Positions 12,343 to 20,230 of a DNA stretch of 20,230 nucleotides are shown in pieces. Each line of letters starts with the position of its first letter. Position 1 is the first letter of the stretch. The notes beneath the pieces were generated by a model. It saw only the letters and a list, made by a program, of their open reading frames with translations. It was not told where the DNA came from and searched no databases. The position numbers and the translations under genes were made by a program. The stretch is from JBFKMV01 sp041629655 (lineage in GTDB: Bacteria > Acidobacteriota > Polarisedimenticolia > Polarisedimenticolales > Polarisedimenticolaceae), in assembly GCA_041629655.1 (NCBI GenBank), contig JBFKMV010000084.1, forward strand, positions 1-20,230. The letters run 5' to 3'.

Positions 12343-14994
12343 ATGAAGTTCGTGTTACGCCGCTCGTTGTTCGTGCTCTGTCTGGTCGCGCTCGTCGCGG
12401 CGCCCGGCGCCCACGCCGCCAAGAAGAACAAGAAGCCGGCCTCCGAGCCGGCGGCGAAAGCCCCGTCCGTCCGGGTCGAGCGATTCCTCCGGCTCGGCCC
12501 CGTGTTGGATCCGCTGCCGGTGTTCCATGACGGCAAGCCGGGGACCTTCGGACTCGCCGAACGGCTGAAGGCCGACGTGTTCCCGAACGCGCCGTGGACG
12601 CCGACCGAAGGCGGGTCGGTGTCGTGGTTCGGCGGGCGCGACATGACCTGGACGGCGGGCTCCGTGGCCAAGGACGGGTCGGTGCCGCTGGAGCCGCCCG
12701 CGGAGGCGGGTGCCGGACGCCCCGCCGCCGCATGGCTCGCAGCGTACCTCGAGGTGGACCGCTTCCAGGCCGCCACGTTGCGTCTCGAGGGCGCGCACCC
12801 GCGGCGCGCCTGGCTCGACGGACGCGAGGTCGCCTCCGGCGGAACGGGAGGCGCCGACGAGGAGGTCAAGGGCGACGTCGAGCTGGTGACGGGCAAGCAC
12901 CTGCTGGTCGTCGAGACGTTGTGGGACGCCTCGCGCAGCGCACAGCCGTGGCAGGTCGGCGTGGAGCTGGCGGCCAAGGACGAGGACGCCCCGCGGCCGG
13001 AGGTTCGCGTCTCGCTCGACCCGGCCCGCACGATCACGATCCACGACGTGCTGGACCCGCCGGCGATCGACTCGCTGGCCGTCTCGCACGACGGCGACTT
13101 CGTCGCCGTGACGCTCGAACGCTACTGGCCCGGCACGGACACCAGGGAAACGTGGCTCGAGGTCTGGGCGGCGGGCCGGATGTACGTCTGGCGCGGCGGC
13201 AGCGGGATCGGCCAGGTCGCCTGGGGCCCACGGAAGGGACTGCTCAGCTACGTGACCAGCGAGGGCGAAGGAGACGAACGGCGCACCACGCTGTGGGTCG
13301 TCAACGTGATGAGCCACGTCTCCACGCCGTTGCTCGAGCGGGTCGAGGACTTCGTGGGCTACCGCTGGTCGCCCGACGGACGGACGATCGCCTACCTGAC
13401 CTCGGTCGAGCCCGAGAAGGACGAGCGCGGGATCAAGCGGCTCGAGGGGCTGATGGACCGCTGGTCGTATCACCGCACCAAGCGCTACCTCAACCTGGTG
13501 ACCTGGCCCGGGGGCGTGCGGCGGCGGCTGACCGCCGGCCCGCTGTCCACCGATGGCATCGCGTTCTCGCCCGACGGCGGGCGCCTGCTGTTCACGCGAT
13601 CCGTCGAGGACTTCGCCGAGCGGCCGTTCATCGCGACCGAGCTGTGGGAGCTCGACCTGGGCAGCTTCGAGTCCAGGCAGCTTCGCCGCTCGCGCTGGTT
13701 GAACTCGGCCGTGTATTCCCCGGACGGCAAGCGGCTGCTGCTGCTGGCGGGACCGGACGAGTTCGGCGACGCGGGCCGCAACATTCCCGCGGGGATGATC
13801 GCCAACAACTACGACGGTCAGCTGTTCGTCTGGGACCCCGCGTCGGACGAGGTCGACGCGATCACGCGCGATTTCGAGCCGGCGGTGCAGCGCGCGGACT
13901 GGAGCCGCGCCGACGGCAAGATCTACCTCACGGCCGAGAGCCGCGACTACGTCCGGCTGTATCGCTATGATCCGGCCGAGCGGCGCTTCGGCGCCATCGA
14001 CACCAAGACCGACGTGCTCGGCGGGTTCACGCTGGCGGGTGGCGCGCCCGTCGCGGCGGGCGTGGGCAGCGGGCCCTGGATGCCGGGCAAGCTGATCGTG
14101 ATCGACCTGAAACGCGACCTGGCCCGCCAGTTGATCGACCCGGCCCACGAGTGGTTCAAGCCGATCCGGCGCGGGACCGTCGAACCCTGGAGCTTCACGG
14201 CGTCCAGCGGCAAGCAGATCGACGGGCGGGTGTACCTGCCACCGGGCTTCGACGCGCAGCAGAAGTACCCGCTGATCGTGTACTACTACGGTGGGACGAG
14301 TCCGGTCGGCCGCGGCTTCGGCGGCCGCTACCCCAAGGAGTACTGGGCCTCGCAGGGCTACGTGGTCTACGTGCTGCAGCCGTCGGGGGCGACCGGTTTC
14401 GGCCAGGCGTTCTCGGCGACCCACGTCAACGACTGGGGCAAGACCACCTCGGAGGAGATCATCGAAGGCACGCGCCGGTTCCTCGAGGCCCATCCGTACG
14501 TCGACGCGCAGCGCGTGGGCTGCATCGGCGCGTCGTACGGCGGCTTCATGACGATGCTGCTGTCGACCAAGACCGACCTGTTCGCGGCCGCGGTGGCGCA
14601 CGCGGGGATCTCGTCGATCAGCTCCTACTGGGGCGAGGGCTACTGGGGCTATTCCTACAGCTCGGTCGCGACGGCGAACTCCTACCCGTGGAACCGCCAG
14701 GACGTCTACGTCGATCAGAGTCCGCTGTTCCGCGCGGATCAGCATCGCGTGCCGATCCTGCTGACCCACGGCGCTGCGGACACCAACGTCCCGGTCGGCG
14801 AGAGCGACCAGTTCTACGTGGCGCTGAAGCTGCTGGGTAAGGACGTGGAGTACCTGCGGGTCGACGCCCAGGACCACTGGATCCTGGATCACGCCAAGCG
14901 CATCGTCTGGTCGCGCAGCATCGTGGCGTGGTTCGACCGTTGGTTGAAGGGGCAGCCGGAGTGGTGGAACAGCCTGTACCCGCCACGCGAGTAG
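12343..14994 (+). CDS. Secreted S9 family (DPP IV/acylaminoacyl-type) serine peptidase with N-terminal beta-sandwich-like region
   Basis: This 883-residue protein opens with a clear signal peptide (FVLRRSLFVLCLVALVAAPGAHA, cut near residue 25) and a Lys-rich mature start. Residues about 50-215 lie outside the usual S9 layout. They resemble a galactose-binding-like beta sandwich (AYLEVDRFQAATLRLEG, RRAWLDGREV, then GKHLLVVETLW), which is inference. Residues about 225-605 are the propeller, with WSPDGRTIAYL, FSPDGGRLLF and YSPDGKRLLLL blades. Residues 615-875 are the hydrolase domain, with Ser731 in GASYGGFM, Asp813 in AADTNV and His845 in QDHW. The triad is complete. The protein probably degrades peptides in the periplasm or outside. 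It differs strongly from the S9 protein at 96-2867, so the two are not a recent duplication. The next gene starts inside its 3' end. Confidence 0.93.
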   Translation: MKFVLRRSLFVLCLVALVAAPGAHAAKKNKKPASEPAAKAPSVRVERFLRLGPVLDPLPVFHDGKPGTFGLAERLKADVFPNAPWTPTEGGSVSWFGGRDMTWTAGSVAKDGSVPLEPPAEAGAGRPAAAWLAAYLEVDRFQAATLRLEGAHPRRAWLDGREVASGGTGGADEEVKGDVELVTGKHLLVVETLWDASRSAQPWQVGVELAAKDEDAPRPEVRVSLDPARTITIHDVLDPPAIDSLAVSHDGDFVAVTLERYWPGTDTRETWLEVWAAGRMYVWRGGSGIGQVAWGPRKGLLSYVTSEGEGDERRTTLWVVNVMSHVSTPLLERVEDFVGYRWSPDGRTIAYLTSVEPEKDERGIKRLEGLMDRWSYHRTKRYLNLVTWPGGVRRRLTAGPLSTDGIAFSPDGGRLLFTRSVEDFAERPFIATELWELDLGSFESRQLRRSRWLNSAVYSPDGKRLLLLAGPDEFGDAGRNIPAGMIANNYDGQLFVWDPASDEVDAITRDFEPAVQRADWSRADGKIYLTAESRDYVRLYRYDPAERRFGAIDTKTDVLGGFTLAGGAPVAAGVGSGPWMPGKLIVIDLKRDLARQLIDPAHEWFKPIRRGTVEPWSFTASSGKQIDGRVYLPPGFDAQQKYPLIVYYYGGTSPVGRGFGGRYPKEYWASQGYVVYVLQPSGATGFGQAFSATHVNDWGKTTSEEIIEGTRRFLEAHPYVDAQRVGCIGASYGGFMTMLLSTKTDLFAAAVAHAGISSISSYWGEGYWGYSYSSVATANSYPWNRQDVYVDQSPLFRADQHRVPILLTHGAADTNVPVGESDQFYVALKLLGKDVEYLRVDAQDHWILDHAKRIVWSRSIVAWFDRWLKGQPEWWNSLYPPRE

Positions 14995-17978
14995 CCCGCC
15001 GTCTGCTGCTACCGCTGCTCGTGCTGGCCGCCCTCGCGACGTGGGCGGTGGCGAGCGTGCGCACGATCGAGCCCGGCGACTTCGCCGTCGCCGACGCGCC
15101 GTGGGGCGGCCGGCCGGTGCTGCTCGAGCCGGGCACGCGGTTCGTGCCCCGCGGCCTGCGTACGCTGCGGCGCTATCCGGCGGGCGAGCAGCTCGCCGAC
15201 CTGACCGGCGAGCCCGTGACCTGGCTCACGCCGGAAGGCGCCCGGCTGGACTTCGGCGCGCGGGTGGTCTACCGCGTCGCGCCGGACGAGGTGCTGCGGG
15301 CGCACCGGGCGGCCGGCGGCGCGCCGCTCGATACCGCGCTCGTCCGGCCGGCGCTGGCGGAGGCGTTGTCCGCGCTGGCCGGCGAGCCCGACGCGCCGGC
15401 CGTGGGCACCGCCGGGTTCCGCGCGGGCGTCGAGGCGCGGCTCGCGGCGGCGCTCGACGAGCGGGGCGTGGTGCTGGTCGCGCTGGAGGACGTGGCGGAC
15501 CTCCCCGGCGGCGCGCTCCGCGCCGCGGTGCCGGAGCGCAACCTGCTGGTGCTCGGGCTCGACGGCGCCGACTGGGACATCATCGACCCGTTGATCGCCC
15601 GCGACGAGCTGCCGCACCTGGCCCGCCTGGCGCGCGAGGGCGTGCGGGCGAGGCTGCGCACCATCGCGCCGATCCTGTCCCCGGTGGTCTGGACCAGCGT
15701 CGCCACGGGCAAGCTGCCGGCCAAGCACGGGATCTTCGACTTCCTCGCTGCGGCGGCGGACGGCACGCCGGTGCCCGTCACCAGCACGCTGTGGCGTGCC
15801 CGCCCGTTCTGGGACGTGCTGGGTGACGGCGGGGTGCCGGTGGCGGTCACGGCGTGGTGGGCCACCTGGCCGGCCTACCCGGTCAACGGCGCGCTGGTGA
15901 CGGACCGCATCGCCTACCAGTTGTTCCGCGAGGTCGTGAACGAGCCCGCAGCGGGCGACGACGCACGCGGCAAGACCTGGCCCCAGGGACTGTATCGTCA
16001 GATCGAGCCGCTGATCGTCCGGCCCGACGCGATCGGCGACGAGCGCCTGGCGCGTTACGTCGATCTGGCCGCCCTGGGCCCGCGCAGCGCCGACGACGCC
16101 GAGCGGCTCAACGAGCTGCGCACCGTGCTGGCCTCGACGGCGACCTACGAGGCGATCGGGACGGAGCTGCTGGCCCGTCGGCCGTCCGGGCTGCACTGCC
16201 TGTACAACGAGTCCACCGATACCGCCGCGCACCTGTTCATGCCGTTCCGCCCGCCGCGCCGCGAGGGCGTCGATCCGCGGCAGGCCCGCGCCTTCGGCGG
16301 CGTGGTGGATGCGGTGTACCGCGAGGCGGACGCGATGCTGGGGCGGCTGCTGGAACGTGTCGGGCCCGGCTGGAACGTGCTGGTGCTGTCGGACCACGGT
16401 TTCAAGCACGGTGCGAACCGCCCGGCGAGCGACCCGCGCATCTCGCACGGTCCGGCGGCCGACTGGCACGACCGGTTCGGGGTGCTGGTGCTGTGGGGAC
16501 CGGACGTGCGGCAGGGCGTCGAGGTGGCGGACGCGACCGTGCTGGACGTCGCCCCGACCGTGCTGGCGCTGTACGGGCTGCCGGTCGGCGAGGACATGGA
16601 CGGCCGCGTCCTGGAACAGGCGCTCGAGCCGGCGTTCCTGGCCGCGCAGCCGCTGCGGCGGCATCCGAGCTACGAGCGCGGGGAGCGCGTGCTGGCGGCC
16701 GTCGCGCCCTCCTCGCGTGACGCGGACCTGATGGAGAAGCTGCGCTCGCTGGGCTACATCGGTGGCGATGACGCGAGCGCCCCGGCCGGAGCGGACGAGG
16801 CCGGGTTCACCCAGGACAACGCGCGCGCCCACAACAACCGCGGCATCACGCTGCTGCAGGCCGGCGACCTCGACGGCGCGCTGGCCGCGTTCCGCGAGGG
16901 GCTGGCCGCCGGCGGAGGCGCGCAATCGCTGGTCAACCTGGCCAACGTGCACCTGTTGCGCGACGAGCTCGACGAAGCCGAGCGGGCGATCTCGCGCCTG
17001 GCGTCGGCGCGTGCCGACTTTCCCGGTCTCGCGGCGCTGCGCGGGCGGCTGGCCGACCAGCGCGGCGAGTCCGAACGGGCCAAGCGGCTGCTCGCCGAGG
17101 CGGTGCGGCTCGATCCGGCGGACTCGCGCTCGCACGCGCGGCTCGGGCACCTGCTGGAGCGCGAGGGCCGGCTCGACGACGCGCTCGGGCACTACCGCGC
17201 GGCGGTCCGGGCGGATCCCGAGAACGCCGAGGCGTCCAACTACCTCGGCAACGTGCTGCGGGCGCGGGGCGACCTGGAGGGGGCCGAGCGGGCCTACCGC
17301 GCCGCGGTCCGCGCCGACCCCAAGTACCCGGGGGGCTACAACAACCTGGGCCTGCTGCTCCAGCAAGCGGGCCGCACGCAGGAGGCCGTGGAGCTCTACC
17401 GCCGCGGGCTGGACCAGGCGCCCCGCTCGGCGCTGCTGCACAACAGCCTGGCCGGCCTGCTGCTGACGCGCGGCGACCTGGCGCAGGCGGAGCCGTTGAT
17501 CGCGCGCACGCTGGAGCTGGATCCCGGCATGGCCGAGGCGCACAACAACCTCGGAATCCTGCGCGCCATGCAGGGACGCGCCGCCGAGGCGCGGGACCAG
17601 TTCGAGCAGGCGCTCGAGCTCGACCCGCGCAACGTCGACGCGCACTTCAACCTGGCCAAGGCGCTGTTGCTCGAGCGGGACCTCGCCGGCGCGCTCGACC
17701 GCTTCGCGCGCGCGCTGGAGCTGGAGCCGCGTCACCTCGAGGCGGCGCTGGGGGCCGGCGAGATCGCCTATCGCACGGGCGGCGACGACGCGGCGGTCCG
17801 CTATTTCGAGCAGGCGCGCGGCATCGACCCGTCGATCGCGCGCGTCAGGCGCACGCTCGGCGAGCTGTACCTGCGGCGGGGAGACCGCCGACGCGCCGCG
17901 ACCGAGTGGCGGGCGGCCCTGGAGCTGGATCCCGACCAGCCGGAGCTGCGCCGGCGCCTCGAGCAGCTCGACGACTGA
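14961..17978 (+). CDS. Membrane-anchored fusion: SPFH-like domain, alkaline-phosphatase/phosphodiesterase domain, TPR array
   Basis: This protein has 1005 residues from GTG at 14961, with AAGGGG 8 bases upstream. GTG at 14964 or 14928 are alternatives. Residues about 13-33 are one membrane helix (RRLLLPLLVLAALATWAVASV). Residues 35-185 look like an SPFH/prohibitin-type domain (IEPGDFAV, LLEPGTRFVPRGL, LDFGARVVYRVAPDEVL, late VVLVALEDV). Residues 193-600 are a type I phosphodiesterase/nucleotide pyrophosphatase domain. Its metal and nucleophile positions are present: Asp201 (LGLDGAD), Thr245 (VVWTSVATGKLPAKHG), Asp420 and His424 (STDTAAHLF), Asp478 and His479 (LSDHGFK), and His496 (ISHG). Residues 622-1000 hold about eleven TPRs (AHNNLGIL, SNYLGNVLRARGDLEGAERAYRAAVRADP). 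It likely hydrolyses a phosphate ester or diester outside the membrane while TPRs bind partners; the substrate is unknown. It overlaps the S9 gene by 34 bases, so they are co-transcribed. Confidence 0.88.
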   Translation: MVEQPVPATRVARRLLLPLLVLAALATWAVASVRTIEPGDFAVADAPWGGRPVLLEPGTRFVPRGLRTLRRYPAGEQLADLTGEPVTWLTPEGARLDFGARVVYRVAPDEVLRAHRAAGGAPLDTALVRPALAEALSALAGEPDAPAVGTAGFRAGVEARLAAALDERGVVLVALEDVADLPGGALRAAVPERNLLVLGLDGADWDIIDPLIARDELPHLARLAREGVRARLRTIAPILSPVVWTSVATGKLPAKHGIFDFLAAAADGTPVPVTSTLWRARPFWDVLGDGGVPVAVTAWWATWPAYPVNGALVTDRIAYQLFREVVNEPAAGDDARGKTWPQGLYRQIEPLIVRPDAIGDERLARYVDLAALGPRSADDAERLNELRTVLASTATYEAIGTELLARRPSGLHCLYNESTDTAAHLFMPFRPPRREGVDPRQARAFGGVVDAVYREADAMLGRLLERVGPGWNVLVLSDHGFKHGANRPASDPRISHGPAADWHDRFGVLVLWGPDVRQGVEVADATVLDVAPTVLALYGLPVGEDMDGRVLEQALEPAFLAAQPLRRHPSYERGERVLAAVAPSSRDADLMEKLRSLGYIGGDDASAPAGADEAGFTQDNARAHNNRGITLLQAGDLDGALAAFREGLAAGGGAQSLVNLANVHLLRDELDEAERAISRLASARADFPGLAALRGRLADQRGESERAKRLLAEAVRLDPADSRSHARLGHLLEREGRLDDALGHYRAAVRADPENAEASNYLGNVLRARGDLEGAERAYRAAVRADPKYPGGYNNLGLLLQQAGRTQEAVELYRRGLDQAPRSALLHNSLAGLLLTRGDLAQAEPLIARTLELDPGMAEAHNNLGILRAMQGRAAEARDQFEQALELDPRNVDAHFNLAKALLLERDLAGALDRFARALELEPRHLEAALGAGEIAYRTGGDDAAVRYFEQARGIDPSIARVRRTLGELYLRRGDRRRAATEWRAALELDPDQPELRRRLEQLDD

Positions 17979-17986
17979 CCGCTGCC

Positions 17987-19048
17987 CTAGAAGTCGTAGC
18001 GCACGCCGAGATACGGCCCGGCGAAGGTGACGTGGTCGCGGTCCTTGTTCGGGGTCAGCAGGCCCGGTGGATTTCGCAGCAGATCGGTGGCGATGCCGTC
18101 CCAGCGCGAATGCCGGTAGCCCAGCGCGATGCGCAGCCGGTTGTTCACCAGCGCCCACTCCACGGCCATCCCGACGTCGCGGATCGAGCCCGAGCGGTCC
18201 TTGTCCTCGACGAACGCGGTACTGACCGGGTCGACGCCGTTGACCGCTCCGGTCGGCACCAGCGACGACAACGAGGTCACCTCGCCGGTCAGCTCCGATA
18301 CCGCCAGCTCGCCGCTGATCAAGAACGACGGGGTGGCGTAGAAGCTGCCGCCGATGCCGACCCGCACCCCCGCCATGTCGCCCTCGTTCGACTTGGTCAC
18401 GTCGAAGCCGACGTCGCCGAACACGAAGTTGAACGGGGCGGCGGCGTAGAAGCCCTCGCAGCCGGTCGTCGCGCAGACGTCGTAGGCCCCGTCCATCTTT
18501 TCTTCGAACGTGGCGTAACGCAGCCCGACCGACCACTCGAAGTCGAACACGTCGTTGAGCTGGTGCGTGTGCTCGTAGGCCAGGTCGACCGTGCTGGCCT
18601 CGAGGTCGACCGCGAAATCCACGAATCCGGGCGAGCCCACGTTGTACACGGGGTAATACACGCCGGAGTAGATGTAGAAGGCGGGGCCGATGGTGAAGTT
18701 GACGTAGCCGCCCGCGGGACCGTCGAACGCCAGCCGCTGGTCGTGCTCGAACTGCCAGTAGCTGACCGAGACGCGATTCGGCCCCCAGCGGTAGCCGGCG
18801 CCGACCCGGCTGCCCAGCTCCTCGTCCCATTCCACGGCGGCGGGCGAGGAGAACTGGACCGGAGCGGGGGCGGCCGGGTCCGGAAGCTGGCGCACCAGCC
18901 CCAGCACCTGGTCCGTGTCCGCCGGTTGCGTGAGCACGCCGTCCAGGAACACGAAGAACCCCTCGTCGTCGTAGTAGCCGCCCTGCGCCGCCAGCGGCGT
19001 CACCGCCACCAGCAAGATCACCAGCCACGCGAACCGCTTCAGCGCCAT
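17987..19048 (-). CDS. Outer-membrane beta-barrel protein, function unknown
   Basis: This 353-residue protein starts at ATG 19048, chosen because GGAGG lies 4 bases upstream and the signal peptide (KRFAWLVILLVAVTPLAA) begins there. An upstream in-frame start near 19087 would sit on the promoter. The mature protein is rich in Gly, Tyr, Phe and alternating hydrophobic residues typical of barrel strands (VGAGYRWGPNRVSVSYWQFEHD, FEWSVGLRYATFEEK, GVRVGIGGSFYATP, RLRIALGYRHSRW). It ends in GVRYDF with a C-terminal Phe, the signal recognised by the BAM machinery. Two Cys (CATTGC) may form a loop disulfide. It resembles porin-like or Legionella-MOMP-like barrels in general style, but I cannot name a family. 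It converges on the phosphatase-TPR gene with only 8 bases between stops, and it has its own promoter after lepA. Confidence 0.8.
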   Translation of the reverse strand: MALKRFAWLVILLVAVTPLAAQGGYYDDEGFFVFLDGVLTQPADTDQVLGLVRQLPDPAAPAPVQFSSPAAVEWDEELGSRVGAGYRWGPNRVSVSYWQFEHDQRLAFDGPAGGYVNFTIGPAFYIYSGVYYPVYNVGSPGFVDFAVDLEASTVDLAYEHTHQLNDVFDFEWSVGLRYATFEEKMDGAYDVCATTGCEGFYAAAPFNFVFGDVGFDVTKSNEGDMAGVRVGIGGSFYATPSFLISGELAVSELTGEVTSLSSLVPTGAVNGVDPVSTAFVEDKDRSGSIRDVGMAVEWALVNNRLRIALGYRHSRWDGIATDLLRNPPGLLTPNKDRDHVTFAGPYLGVRYDF

Positions 19049-19052
19049 GGTT

Positions 19053-19057
19053 CCTCC
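19053..19057 (-). promoter_or_regulatory. Ribosome binding site of the barrel gene
   Basis: On the minus strand GGAGG (within GGCGGAGGAACC) precedes ATG 19048 by 4 bases. It decides the start over the upstream in-frame codon near 19087. Confidence 0.65.
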
Positions 19058-19086
19058 GCCACCCGGTGTGTCGCTCAGGAACGTCA

Positions 19087-19115
19087 ATCTAAGCTGATCC
19101 GTCCGACGCTGTAAA
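19087..19115 (-). promoter_or_regulatory. Promoter of the outer-membrane barrel gene
   Basis: On the minus strand TTTACA (19110-19115) and TTAGAT (19087-19092) are separated by exactly 17 bases. This is one of the two best sigma70-type promoters in the window. It lies in the 78-base gap after the lepA stop and gives a leader of about 32 nt. Confidence 0.65.
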
Positions 19116-19126
19116 GAGGAAAACGG

Positions 19127-20230
19127 TCACTCGACCTTGAGGATCGCCAGGAACGCCTCCTGCGGGATGTCGACCCGGCCGACGCGCTTCATGCGGCGCT
19201 TGCCTTCCTTCTGTTTCTCCAGCAGCTTGCGCTTGCGCGTGATGTCGCCGCCGTAGCACTTGGCCAGCACGTTCTTGCCCAGCGGCCGCACCGTTTCGCG
19301 GCACAGGATCTTGCCGCCGATCGCGGCCTGGATCACCACCTCGAACAGTTGGCGTGGGATCAACTCCTTCATCCGCGCGGCCAGCGCGCGCCCGCGTTGC
19401 TCGGCCTTTTCGCGATGGCAGATCAGCGACAGCGCATCGACCGGCTCGCCGTTGACCAACAGATCGAGCTTGACCAGGTTGCCGGCCCGCGTGCCGCTCA
19501 GGTGGTAGTCCAGCGAGGCGTAGCCGCGGGTCCCCGACTTGAGCTTGTCGTAGAAGTCGAGCACCACCTCGGCCAGCGGCAGCTCGTATTCCAGCAGCGC
19601 CCGGGTCTTGGACAGGTAGCTCAGCTTCTTCTGGATGCCGCGCCGCTCCTCGCACAGCTTCATGATGTTGCCGAGGTACTCCGGCGGCGTGATGATCATC
19701 GCCTCGATCACCGGTTCCTCGATCCGCTCGAGTTGCTGCCGCGCCGGCAGGTCGCTGGGGTTGTGGACCTCGATCACTTCGCCCCCGGCGGTGGTGATCG
19801 TGTAGGCCACGCCGGGCGCGGTCGTCAGCAGTTGCAGGTCGAACTCGCGCTCCAGGCGCTCCTGGATGATCTCCATGTGCAACAGCCCCAGGAAGCCACA
19901 GCGGAAACCGAACCCCAGCGCCGAAGAGCTTTCCGGCTCGAAGCTGAACGAGGCGTCGTTGAGCCGCAGCTTCTCGACCGCCTCGCGCAGCCCCTGGTAG
20001 CTGTCGGCGTCCGTCGGGTACAGCCCGGCGAACACCATCGGCTTGACCTCCTGGAACCCCGGAAACGGCTCGGAGGTCGGCCGCCGTTCCGCCGTGACCG
20101 TGTCGCCGATCTGGCAGTCGCTGATCTTCTTGATGTTGGCGATCACGAAGCCGACCTCGCCGACGGCCAGCTCGTCCACGGCCACCGGCTTGGGCGAGAA
20201 GATCCCGAGGTCCTCGACGTCGTAGGTTCC
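19127..20230 (-). CDS. lepA: Elongation factor 4 (LepA), C-terminal part, cut by window end
   Basis: The frame stays open to the window edge, so the start and about 230 N-terminal residues (the GTPase domain) lie outside. The 367 residues seen cover the second part of the factor. Examples are VGEVGFVIANIKK, the GDTVTAERRPTSEPFPGFQEVKPMVFAGLYP segment, FGFRCGFLGLLHMEIIQERLERE (the EF-G domain III/V-type core), and the LepA-only C-terminal domain with CYGGDITRKRKLLEKQKEGKRRMK and VDIPQEAFLAIL. EF-4 is a ribosome-binding GTPase reported to promote back-translocation and to affect initiation and ribosome assembly. It is usually about 600 residues; this end looks complete and normal. The first codon in the window is not a start. 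lepA is often next to lepB in bacteria, but the downstream gene here is a barrel protein with a separate promoter. Confidence 0.97.
   Translation of the reverse strand, partial: GTYDVEDLGIFSPKPVAVDELAVGEVGFVIANIKKISDCQIGDTVTAERRPTSEPFPGFQEVKPMVFAGLYPTDADSYQGLREAVEKLRLNDASFSFEPESSSALGFGFRCGFLGLLHMEIIQERLEREFDLQLLTTAPGVAYTITTAGGEVIEVHNPSDLPARQQLERIEEPVIEAMIITPPEYLGNIMKLCEERRGIQKKLSYLSKTRALLEYELPLAEVVLDFYDKLKSGTRGYASLDYHLSGTRAGNLVKLDLLVNGEPVDALSLICHREKAEQRGRALAARMKELIPRQLFEVVIQAAIGGKILCRETVRPLGKNVLAKCYGGDITRKRKLLEKQKEGKRRMKRVGRVDIPQEAFLAILKVE

Noticed and set aside
96..14994. The two S9 peptidases as a recent gene duplication
   Set aside because: Apart from catalytic motifs the sequences differ throughout, and each has a different accessory region.
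16821..17960. Apparent tandem DNA repeats
   Set aside because: The periodicity is about 102 bases and in frame. It is explained by the 34-residue TPRs and is not a DNA-level repeat or CRISPR array.
15009..19028. 1339-residue minus-strand ORF spanning the phosphatase-TPR gene and the barrel gene
   Set aside because: It is repetitive and Arg-rich, crosses two well-supported genes on different strands, and has no recognisable domain.
19049..19087. Upstream start for the barrel protein (13 extra residues)
   Set aside because: The extra codons lie on the promoter -10 and leader, and no ribosome site precedes them. ATG 19048 has GGAGG and begins the signal peptide.

Overview
The window is about 20 kb of very GC-rich, gene-dense bacterial chromosome. 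Genes have near-total G/C at third codon positions, so long spurious ORFs run opposite the real ones. The organism looks like a diderm (Gram-negative type). Evidence is an outer-membrane barrel ending in Phe, several Sec signal peptides, a probable lipoprotein, and secreted S9 peptidases. The split purL/purQ arrangement with a PurS-like N-terminus fused to PurL, and the large phosphatase-TPR protein, fit Acidobacteriota or a deltaproteobacterial/Myxococcota-like lineage. I cannot fix the phylum from sequence alone. I see no tRNA, rRNA, CRISPR array, phage gene or transposase gene.

Layout, left to right. (1) 96-2867 (+): secreted S9 prolyl-oligopeptidase-family peptidase with an extra C-terminal domain. 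(2) 2901-4955 and 4948-6075 (+): a two-gene, 8-bp-overlapping unit. It encodes a membrane-anchored protein with a phosphodiester-glycosidase-like C-terminus and an exported Cys-rich protein with a sulfatase-modifying-factor (FGE) fold. (3) 6040-6951 (-): unrecognised exported, probably lipoprotein, gene whose 3' end overlaps the FGE-like gene. (4) 7023-7901 and 7894-10914 (-): purQ and purL, overlapping by 8 bp, for step 4 of purine synthesis. (5) 10989-11897 (+): a LysR-type regulator divergent from purL. A 74-bp AT-rich gap between them carries a perfect 8-7-8 inverted repeat. (6) 11898-12342: 445 bp without a gene. It holds an intrinsic terminator, a 14-bp palindrome and a 182-bp segment bounded by 23-bp imperfect inverted repeats (MITE-like or a structured RNA). 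(7) 12343-14994 and 14961-17978 (+): a second exported S9 peptidase overlapping a membrane-anchored three-part protein (SPFH-like domain, alkaline-phosphatase/phosphodiesterase domain, about 11 TPRs). (8) 17987-19048 (-): outer-membrane barrel protein with its own good promoter. (9) 19127-20230 (-): C-terminal 367 residues of elongation factor 4 (lepA), cut by the window edge.

How the genes relate. purL/purQ and the LysR gene probably form a regulated purine locus, because the inverted repeat sits where a LysR protein would act on both promoters. Most other genes encode envelope or periplasmic proteins. Of these, the glycosidase-like/FGE-like pair and the SPFH-phosphatase-TPR fusion are the parts I find least explained. 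Nothing here adds up to a defence island or a biosynthetic cluster. The most novel-looking items are the two-gene envelope unit, the triple-domain phosphatase, the LysR-purL control region and the 182-bp inverted-repeat element.
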